5,078 bases of DNA from Arenicella sp. (lineage in GTDB: Bacteria > Pseudomonadota > Gammaproteobacteria > Arenicellales > Arenicellaceae). How positions within the stretch are numbered: the first letter of the stretch is position 1; the number at the start of each line of letters is the position of its first letter. Location: the NCBI GenBank assembly GCA_023299895.1, contig JALZWI010000015.1, positions 1 through 5,078 of the forward strand, given 5' to 3'. Position numbers and translations under genes: made by a program. This document shows positions 1 through 5,078 of the stretch, in pieces. Below the pieces are notes generated by a model. The model had not been told where the DNA came from and searched no databases. It saw only the letters and a list, made by a program, of their open reading frames with translations.

Positions 1-735
1 AGTGCTAAAGATATTATTGCCAGTATTCGAGGTAAAATTCATGGTGAATTCGAATTAGGCTCTCTCTACGCTGCTGAAATCAGCATGGAGTATGGCGACC
101 ATACGCGTCGCATCGGCTTCATAGGGCAAAACCGCAATATTAGCAATGGTGTTTGGTCACCGGAGCACCATTTAGAAGCCTGTCGGATTGTTAAAGAATA
201 TGCTGAACGCAACATTCCGATTGTTACATTTATGGACACCCCTGGTGCGGATGCAGGCACAGAAGCTAACAAAAATAATCAAGCGCATTCCATTTCGCGT
301 TTGATTGCAGTAATGGCCGCAGTAAAAGTACCCACTATTGGTTTGATTTATGGTCTAGGTTATTCAGGCGGTGCCATTCCATTAGCAACCACGAATCTAT
401 TACTTGCTGCTCGTAATGCCGCTTTTAATACGATTCAACCAAAAGGCTTGGCCAATATTGCTCGGCAATATAATTTATCATGGCAAGAGAGCGCTCGCTA
501 TGTTGGTGTCTCACCGTCTGAGCTTTATTATAGCGGTGCGATTGACGGCGTTATTGATTGGGATCCAAGTGATGATGAACCTGATCTTGAAAAATTAATC
601 GCAGCTATTTATACCGGACTGGAAAACATCGAAACCGATGCCAAGGCCGAAGTACTTCGTAGTACACGTGTCACAGACGATTATGTAAGAAAAGTCAGCT
701 CCGAAAAACCACACAAAAAGAACTTTGAAGAATTG
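1..735 (+). other. AccA-like carboxyltransferase half (CT-alpha domain)
   Basis: This part has the crotonase-type fold of the carboxyltransferase alpha half, which together with the beta half moves the carboxyl group from carboxybiotin to acyl-CoA. The motif TPGADAG (bases 238-258) matches TPGAYPG of E. coli AccA. The glycine motif GLGYSGGA (352-375) matches the AccA motif GEGGSGGA, whose backbone helps form the oxyanion hole. The segment reading QPKGLANI (about 436-459) corresponds to the SPEGCASI stretch. The later YSGAIDGVI stretch (about 529-555) aligns with the end of the AccA core. The first 28 residues before the ATG at 85 also fit AccA, which shows that the gene begins upstream of the window. 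Confidence 0.85.
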
Positions 736-3700
736 CAGCGCGCAGCTAACTTTATGGTTGAAGGTTCGATTAGTAATTTCCCAAATATCTATTCACACTC
801 ATTAATGTATCTGCGCTCGCTATCTATGCGTTGCCGGATTAAATCTAGCACGATTGAAACTTACGGACGCTTAGCTGAAGAAGAAATACCCGCGGGTGAT
901 TTAGAAGAGCGTACGCAAACTATGCGTAAAACTTCTTTTGAGCAATGGTTATCCGATCCTGAAAAGCTAGTCTATAACGACGAGCTTTCAAAAGCATGGA
1001 ACGGCCTGAAACAAAAACAATCAGAACTATCAACTGGACGAAATAGAATTACCGCTTTAATTCTAGGCGATCCACTGAGTAACTATGAAGATTCTAAAAA
1101 GCATTTTTGTTTTCTGACTTGCTTATATCTTTATAATCGCTGGAAATCAGATGCATCATATAACTTTGTTGAAATAGATAGACTCGTCTCGCAATTATCA
1201 TCATCTAAGAAAGATGCGTATAGCATGTCAGACCAGGATGTGACTTTATTAGACGTGCTTTATTCACCATCACTGACGGATAGTTTGAAACTGCAGTTTA
1301 AGAACATGCTGGTTTTTGATGCATTATATAATAACATCGTAACGAACTTTGGAGAGATAGCGCAAGAGTCCAAACAGCTGCAATCTATCTCCGAAGAGAC
1401 ACTTAAAAAGATTTTAGACACATCACTTGAAAAAGTTTCTGCCAGTGTTGATAACTCCATTGACGATGCTGATACTGAGGCAGTGGTTGCCGGAGACATA
1501 AAATCAAATTTTGCAGGTTGGTTAAACTACTTTGTTAAATTTGATAAGCGTGGCGATTTTTTAAATAATGTCGAAGAATGGAAACGGGTTACCTTTCCGC
1601 GGATGTCGGACTCCTTATTGGTATTAATTACTTATTTTTTCCAAACTTTGGTGCCACGATTCATTGAATCACAAATGCAGGATAAGGAATACAACGGACA
1701 AATTAATCCAGGGCGAATTGGCAAGCGTAAAGATTTTTGGAATCAACTTAACATTGCCTACCAAGATTTATTAATTCAACGTGTTTTAACCTCTTACAAA
1801 CGACAAAAACTGACTACCGTCGATGCTATTAAAGAGACTGCCTTTACTAACTTTGAAGAAACTAATGCCAACCTAATGACCGCCAACCCGGTATCATTCC
1901 CTGGCTTTAGGCAATCCATAGAGAAAGCACTAAAAAACAACATCACTCCTTGTGGCGTGGTTACTGGCATTGCAGACATCAAATTATCCGATGATAAAAC
2001 AGCTCCCGTCGGTGCGTTTATCTCAAATGTGAGTTTCCAAGCCGGTGCCTTTGATATGGCTGGTGCCGAAAAGTTATGCGCATTATTAGTCGATTGCGCT
2101 AATCAAGGCTTACCGCTCGTCGCCTTTGTTTCCTCCGGTGGCATGCAGACCAAAGAAGGCCCTACCTCCTTGTTTTCGATGGCCATTGTGAATGATCGAA
2201 TAACGAACTTTATTTCAGAGACAGGTTTGCCGATTGTTATTTTTGGTTTTGGCGATTGCACAGGTGGCTCACAGGCAAGTTTCGTAACGCATCCTTTGGT
2301 GCATACCTATTATTTCAGTGGCGCAGATTTACCATTTGCTGGACGTGTTGTTGTTCCTTCATTTTTACCTTCAATGGCGACCACCTCTAATTATTTGGCT
2401 AACACGCCTGGCGCTATGCAAGGGCTAGTTAAGCACCCGTTAGCTGAAGGCTTAGATGAAAAGCTCCGAGAAGTAGATCCAAGCATTACTATCCCAGACG
2501 ACACTATTGTCGATGTTGTTGAGCGAGTCCTAGCAGGAACAGCCAGCATCGCTGCAAAAGGATCTGATCAAAAAGTCTATCGTGCGCTTGATTGCATTGG
2601 AGATATTAAGAAAGTCTTAATTCATGCGCGTGGTTGTACCGCTGTAAAACTGATTCGTGTAGCACAGCAACGCGGCCACAGCGTTCTGTTGGTACAATCA
2701 GATCCGGATATGGAGTCTGTCGCAGTTGATTTACTAACAGAACAAGATGAAGTAATTTGTTTAGGTGGCCAAACCCCTGGTGAGAGTTATTTAAATGCTC
2801 ACTCTGTAGTTGCTATTGCACGAAACCGTGGTGCTGACTCGTTACACCCCGGCATCGGCTTTTTATCTGAAAATGCTGGCTTTGCTCGCTTATGCCGTGC
2901 TAGTCGGCTTAATTTCGTTGGCCCTAAAGCATCCTCAATGGATACTATGGGCAATAAATCAAACGCGATTACAACCGCGATGAGCAATAATGTTCCAGTT
3001 GTTCCTGGCTCGCATGGCATTCTAACTAGCGCTGAAGCGACGGCAATAGTGGCCGAAGAGATAGGCTACCCCGTGTTACTTAAAGCTGTACATGGCGGGG
3101 GCGGTAAAGGCATTAAAATAGTCCGCAATGCTGGCGAAATTAAATCAGCTTTCAGCAATGTTTATAGCGAGGCTCGCAGCGCATTTGGTAACGGAGACTT
3201 GTACTTAGAGAAATTTGTCGTCTCTATGCGGCATATTGAGATACAAATTTTACGTGATACGCATGGTATTACCAAAATTGTCGGTTTACGTGACTGTACT
3301 GTTCAACGTAACAATCAAAAGGTATTGGAAGAGTCAGGTTCAACCATGCTGCCCAAAAACCTACAAAAACAGGCCTTTGAATGCGCTGAAAGCTTAGCGA
3401 ATGCAGTTGATTACTTTGGCGCTGGAACAGTTGAGTTTATTTATGACTTGAACTCCGACGCTATATATTTCATGGAAATGAATACTCGATTACAAGTAGA
3501 ACATCCGGTTACTGAGTGGACATCGGGTGTTCCTATCGTCAATATGCAATACGAAATCGCATCTGGCGGAACCATTAAAGATATTAAGGTTAAGAACAAT
3601 GGTTTCTCAATCGAGGCTCGTATTACAGCAGAAAAAGCAGGCTTGGACTCTGAAGGTGCCATCGACTTTATCCCGACACCTGGCTTAGTCACTGAGTGTA

Positions 3701-4335
3701 TTTTTCCACAAGGAAAACATATCGAGGTGATCGAGACTATCGCTGAAGGTAAAACTATTTCACCATTTTATGACAGCATGGTTGCTCAATTGATAGTACA
3801 TGGTAAAGATCGTAATGACGCAATTAAAAAATTAATTAAAGCGTTGGATGAAACAACGATTAAAGGAATTTGTACAAACATGTCACTTCTCAAGCGCATT
3901 CTTAATGATGAAACTTTCATTAAAGGTGTTTACGACACCAACTATTTACCAACTTTCTTAGAAACATTGGACAAAGATCAAGTCATTGAAGAGATGTCCT
4001 ATACTGGTGTAGATAAAAGAGAAAGCAATGTTGCTGACTTGCTGATTTCAGGTACGCAAGAGATAAAAGTAATCGCACCAATGACTGGCGTTTATTATTC
4101 TACGCCATCTCCAAATGAAGATGATTTTGTAAAAGTTGGCGATAAAATCACACTCAGTGATACGATTTGTCAAATAGAAGCAATGAAGCTCTTTACTCAT
4201 ATTTCACTATCTGGCGTGCCTGGCGCAGGTGAGCTATTTGTCAAAGATAAACAATATGAAGTGGTACGGGCTAATCAAGCAAATAATGCTCAGGTAAATA
4301 CTGGCGACTTACTCTTCGTGGTAAAACCAGCTTAG
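1..4335 (+). CDS. Single-chain acetyl-CoA (acyl-CoA) carboxylase: CT-alpha, CT-beta, biotin carboxylase and biotin carrier domains; 5' end missing
   Basis: This multidomain biotin-dependent carboxylase probably converts acetyl-CoA, ATP and bicarbonate to malonyl-CoA in the cytoplasm, the committed step of fatty acid synthesis. The visible 1444 residues show, in order, an AccA-like half (about residues 1-245), an unassigned region (246-628), an AccD-like half (629-850), an AccC-like biotin carboxylase (870-1325) and an AccB-like carrier domain (1355-1444, EAMK lysine at residue 1396). The frame is open from base 1. The ATG at base 85 is not the start: AccA similarity runs through and upstream of it, and no ribosome binding site precedes it. 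By comparison with E. coli AccA, roughly 80 residues may be missing. The TAG stop is followed by a terminator 124 bases on. The acyl substrate is inferred: the AccA/AccD-type transferase and the AccB-type thumb favour acetyl-CoA, but another short acyl-CoA cannot be excluded. Confidence 0.9.
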   Translation, partial: SAKDIIASIRGKIHGEFELGSLYAAEISMEYGDHTRRIGFIGQNRNISNGVWSPEHHLEACRIVKEYAERNIPIVTFMDTPGADAGTEANKNNQAHSISRLIAVMAAVKVPTIGLIYGLGYSGGAIPLATTNLLLAARNAAFNTIQPKGLANIARQYNLSWQESARYVGVSPSELYYSGAIDGVIDWDPSDDEPDLEKLIAAIYTGLENIETDAKAEVLRSTRVTDDYVRKVSSEKPHKKNFEELQRAANFMVEGSISNFPNIYSHSLMYLRSLSMRCRIKSSTIETYGRLAEEEIPAGDLEERTQTMRKTSFEQWLSDPEKLVYNDELSKAWNGLKQKQSELSTGRNRITALILGDPLSNYEDSKKHFCFLTCLYLYNRWKSDASYNFVEIDRLVSQLSSSKKDAYSMSDQDVTLLDVLYSPSLTDSLKLQFKNMLVFDALYNNIVTNFGEIAQESKQLQSISEETLKKILDTSLEKVSASVDNSIDDADTEAVVAGDIKSNFAGWLNYFVKFDKRGDFLNNVEEWKRVTFPRMSDSLLVLITYFFQTLVPRFIESQMQDKEYNGQINPGRIGKRKDFWNQLNIAYQDLLIQRVLTSYKRQKLTTVDAIKETAFTNFEETNANLMTANPVSFPGFRQSIEKALKNNITPCGVVTGIADIKLSDDKTAPVGAFISNVSFQAGAFDMAGAEKLCALLVDCANQGLPLVAFVSSGGMQTKEGPTSLFSMAIVNDRITNFISETGLPIVIFGFGDCTGGSQASFVTHPLVHTYYFSGADLPFAGRVVVPSFLPSMATTSNYLANTPGAMQGLVKHPLAEGLDEKLREVDPSITIPDDTIVDVVERVLAGTASIAAKGSDQKVYRALDCIGDIKKVLIHARGCTAVKLIRVAQQRGHSVLLVQSDPDMESVAVDLLTEQDEVICLGGQTPGESYLNAHSVVAIARNRGADSLHPGIGFLSENAGFARLCRASRLNFVGPKASSMDTMGNKSNAITTAMSNNVPVVPGSHGILTSAEATAIVAEEIGYPVLLKAVHGGGGKGIKIVRNAGEIKSAFSNVYSEARSAFGNGDLYLEKFVVSMRHIEIQILRDTHGITKIVGLRDCTVQRNNQKVLEESGSTMLPKNLQKQAFECAESLANAVDYFGAGTVEFIYDLNSDAIYFMEMNTRLQVEHPVTEWTSGVPIVNMQYEIASGGTIKDIKVKNNGFSIEARITAEKAGLDSEGAIDFIPTPGLVTECIFPQGKHIEVIETIAEGKTISPFYDSMVAQLIVHGKDRNDAIKKLIKALDETTIKGICTNMSLLKRILNDETFIKGVYDTNYLPTFLETLDKDQVIEEMSYTGVDKRESNVADLLISGTQEIKVIAPMTGVYYSTPSPNEDDFVKVGDKITLSDTICQIEAMKLFTHISLSGVPGAGELFVKDKQYEVVRANQANNAQVNTGDLLFVVKPA
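736..1884 (+). other. Unassigned, probably helical interdomain region of about 380 residues
   Basis: This part of the carboxylase lies between its two carboxyltransferase halves. I recognise no family or catalytic motif. The residues are charged and leucine-rich, consistent with alpha helices, with few glycines or prolines and no transmembrane segment that I would call. In E. coli AccA and AccD are separate chains, and in eukaryotic enzymes the two halves are adjacent, so an insert of this size here is unusual. By analogy with the central region of eukaryotic acetyl-CoA carboxylase it may be a scaffold that positions the domains, but no sequence relationship to that region is evident by eye. 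Confidence 0.6.
1885..2550 (+). other. AccD-like carboxyltransferase half (CT-beta domain)
   Basis: This is the beta half of the carboxyltransferase. It opens with NPVSFPGF, comparable to the start of the AccD core. The segment ending FQAGAFDMAGAEKL (about 2035-2076) fits the AccD FMGGSMGSVVGARF region. SSGGMQTKEG (2131-2160) aligns without gaps to the AccD SGGARMQE motif, with ARMQ replaced by MQTK. CTGGSQASF (2257-2283) matches TMGGVSASF, and FAGRVVVPSFLPS (from 2335) matches the FAGPRVIEQT region. The N-terminal four-cysteine zinc ribbon of bacterial AccD is not present: no paired CxxC motifs occur before the core. Confidence 0.82.
2608..3975 (+). other. Biotin carboxylase domain (AccC-like, ATP-grasp)
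   Basis: This domain carboxylates biotin using ATP and bicarbonate. Family landmarks appear in order: HPGIGFLSEN (from 2845), MGNK (2947-2958, ATP-site lysine), LLKAVHGGGGKG (to 3111, with the ATP lysine at 3082 and the glycine-rich loop), EK hinge (3208-3213), RHIEI (3229-3243), RDCTVQRNNQK (to 3321), EMNTRLQVEHPVTE (3475-3516, metal-binding glutamates and catalytic N/R/E residues), and the arginine of EARITAE (3619), equivalent to Arg338 of E. coli AccC. Length is close to the usual 450 residues. Four usually conserved positions differ: NRGEIA reads ARGCTA, the following LR reads VK, HPGYG reads HPGIG, and QRRHQK reads QRNNQK. The core catalytic set is intact, so an active enzyme is expected. 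Confidence 0.9.
4063..4332 (+). other. Biotin carboxyl carrier domain with biotinyl-lysine (AccB-like)
   Basis: This is the C-terminal biotinyl domain that carries carboxybiotin between the carboxylase and transferase sites. The motif EAMKL (4177-4191) marks the lysine at 4186-4188 that biotin protein ligase would modify. The segment APMTGVYYSTPSPNEDDF (4075-4128) closely follows E. coli AccB, including the TPSPDAKAF thumb. That thumb is characteristic of acetyl-CoA carboxylase carriers and absent from most other biotinyl domains, which supports the acetyl-CoA assignment. After the lysine the domain is about 12 residues longer than in E. coli, with a polar stretch (residues KDKQYEVVRANQANNAQ) before the final GDLLFVV strand. 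Confidence 0.88.
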
Positions 4336-4369
4336 CTAACTTTTCGAATTAAGTTCAAAGGTTATTCCT

Positions 4370-4405
4370 ATGAAAGTGACTGTTAGTAAAGCGGTAAAAT
4401 CTTGA
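4370..4405 (+). other. Possible 11-codon mini-ORF with ribosome binding site (doubtful)
   Basis: The reading frame encodes MKVTVSKAVKS and begins with ATG 34 bases after the carboxylase stop. AAAGG (4357-4361) lies eight bases before the ATG, a good Shine-Dalgarno spacing. The frame ends at TGA, but the +1 frame stays open from there to TAA at 4440-4442, reading DYLGAATYGLSY. A single-base frameshift would therefore give a peptide of about 23 residues. I do not recognise either version. It may be a small gene, a broken remnant or chance; at this length chance is likely. Confidence 0.15.
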
Positions 4406-4459
4406 TTATTTAGGCGCGGCAACCTATGGGTTATCGTACTAAATTATCTATATAAACAA

Positions 4460-4494
4460 GCCTGATTGACTACTCGATCAGGCATTTTTATTTG
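4460..4494 (+). terminator. Rho-independent terminator of the carboxylase gene, probably bidirectional
   Basis: GCCTGAT (4460-4466) pairs with ATCAGGC (4477-4483). A T-G wobble and a G-C pair can extend the stem to nine pairs, leaving the loop ACTACT (4469-4474). The stem is followed on the + strand by the T-rich run ATTTTTATTT, the classic intrinsic terminator form. On the - strand the same stem is followed by TTGTTTA, a weaker U-rich tract, so it could also stop transcripts of the convergent glycosylase gene. The stop codon of that gene (4478-4480) lies within the stem. Confidence 0.85.
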
Positions 4495-5078
4495 CTTCTG
4501 AATTCACCACTGATTGGCTACCCTGATAACTTTTCAAAACATCTACCGGCACATTGTCACCCACTGTATAAGATAAAATGCTGCTGATATGAGTCATTGG
4601 TAAACCTGTTTCATCCTGCCAATGATTAAATGCTTGTTGAATTTTCTTTAAATCACGTTGGCTGGTTGGTTTGTCAGAAATATCAATACCATTAGCAATG
4701 AGTGCAGTGATTACATCACTCGAGGTAATGAAGCTGTCCTTACCAATAAATCGAATAAAGTACTGACAAGTCTGCCCGCCTAAACGCGAGCCTTCTTTTT
4801 TTAAATACAGCATCAAACCGATTTGATCCTGAACAGGCCAGTCAGCAAAAAAATTCCCGAAACTGCCATGCTCCTCTGCAATTGCTTCAATCATTGCGGC
4901 ATTATGAAACACGGTTTGAATTTTCTGCCAATTTCGGATGATGCGAGTATCTTCAACATATGCCTCCCATTCATCGGGTGACTTAGTTAGTAACTCTCCA
5001 AGGTCGAATCCGTTAAAGGCTATTTCAAAATCAGGCCATTTATTTTTGACTACGCGCCAGTGAAAACCAGCATTAAAC
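4478..5078 (-). CDS. DNA-3-methyladenine glycosylase I (Tag-like), C-terminal part; 5' end beyond the window
   Basis: This is a base-excision repair glycosylase that would remove N3-methyladenine and related alkylated bases from DNA. The visible 199 residues begin with NAGFHW, which matches the AGLSW segment of E. coli Tag containing the base-stacking tryptophan. Next come KWPDFEIAFNGFD, the TRIIRNWQKI segment (Tag has GIIRHRGKI) and SRLGGQTCQYFIRFIGKDSF, a hallmark of the longer Tag-like family (COG2818 type). A valine codon GTG at 4912 could be mistaken for a start, but the frame continues upstream with clear family similarity to the window edge; perhaps 30-40 residues are missing, including the position of the Tag catalytic glutamate. 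The fragment has only one cysteine and lacks the C-terminal His-Cys zinc ligands of E. coli Tag, so it belongs to a variant subfamily. The stop lies in the shared terminator. The gene converges on the carboxylase gene. Confidence 0.82.
   Translation of the reverse strand, partial: FNAGFHWRVVKNKWPDFEIAFNGFDLGELLTKSPDEWEAYVEDTRIIRNWQKIQTVFHNAAMIEAIAEEHGSFGNFFADWPVQDQIGLMLYLKKEGSRLGGQTCQYFIRFIGKDSFITSSDVITALIANGIDISDKPTSQRDLKKIQQAFNHWQDETGLPMTHISSILSYTVGDNVPVDVLKSYQGSQSVVNSEANKNA

Noticed and set aside
85..87. ATG as the start codon of the carboxylase
   Set aside because: The frame is open to base 1, AccA-like similarity runs through and before this methionine, and no ribosome binding site precedes it; it is an internal methionine.
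66..3692. Short open frames inside the carboxylase gene on either strand
   Set aside because: All overlap a strongly supported coding frame, resemble no known proteins, and have no separate translation signals that I can see.
4421..4432. Small inverted repeat AACC-TATG-GGTT
   Set aside because: Only four pairs with a four-base loop and no T tract; too weak to call a terminator or regulatory hairpin.
4336..4459. Promoter, tRNA, riboswitch or mobile-element remnant in the intergenic gap
   Set aside because: No convincing -35/-10 pair, cloverleaf, terminal inverted repeats or target duplications were seen, and no downstream + strand gene needs a promoter here.
4910..4912. GTG as the start of the minus-strand gene
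   Set aside because: The frame continues upstream for 55 more codons with clear Tag-family similarity (NAGFHW, KWPDF, TRIIRN), so the gene enters from beyond the right edge.

Overview
The window looks like bacterial chromosome. It carries two convergent protein-coding genes that each run off an edge, with a 142-base gap between them. The DNA is moderately AT-rich. There is no sign of a mobile element, phage, CRISPR array or RNA gene. The protein families and compact layout suggest a Gram-negative bacterium, perhaps a gammaproteobacterium, but this placement is inference and weakly supported.

Bases 1-4335 (+ strand) are one continuous reading frame, open from the first base, so its N-terminus lies upstream. 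It encodes a very large single-chain, biotin-dependent acyl-CoA carboxylase, most likely an acetyl-CoA carboxylase. All four activities that E. coli splits over AccA, AccD, AccC and AccB can be read in one chain. Their order is AccA-like carboxyltransferase half, a helical-looking region of about 380 residues with no family I recognise, AccD-like carboxyltransferase half, biotin carboxylase, and biotin carboxyl carrier domain with the biotinyl-lysine motif EAMK. This order is a rearrangement of the eukaryotic layout (biotin carboxylase, carrier, central region, AccD-like, AccA-like). The protein would carboxylate its own biotin with ATP and bicarbonate, then pass the carboxyl group to an acyl-CoA, presumably acetyl-CoA to give malonyl-CoA for fatty acid synthesis.

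Bases 4336-4477 are intergenic. They hold a doubtful 11-codon reading frame with a good ribosome binding site, and the start of a strong stem-loop followed by a T-rich tract. The stem-loop serves as terminator for the carboxylase gene and can also fold on the opposite strand.

Bases 4478-5078 (- strand) are the C-terminal 199 residues of a Tag-like DNA-3-methyladenine glycosylase, a base-excision repair enzyme. Its start is beyond the right edge, and its stop codon lies inside the terminator stem. The two genes converge and are not an operon; nothing suggests a shared function.

The most interesting element is the architecture of the fused carboxylase, with its unassigned interdomain region and several substitutions in usually conserved biotin carboxylase motifs.
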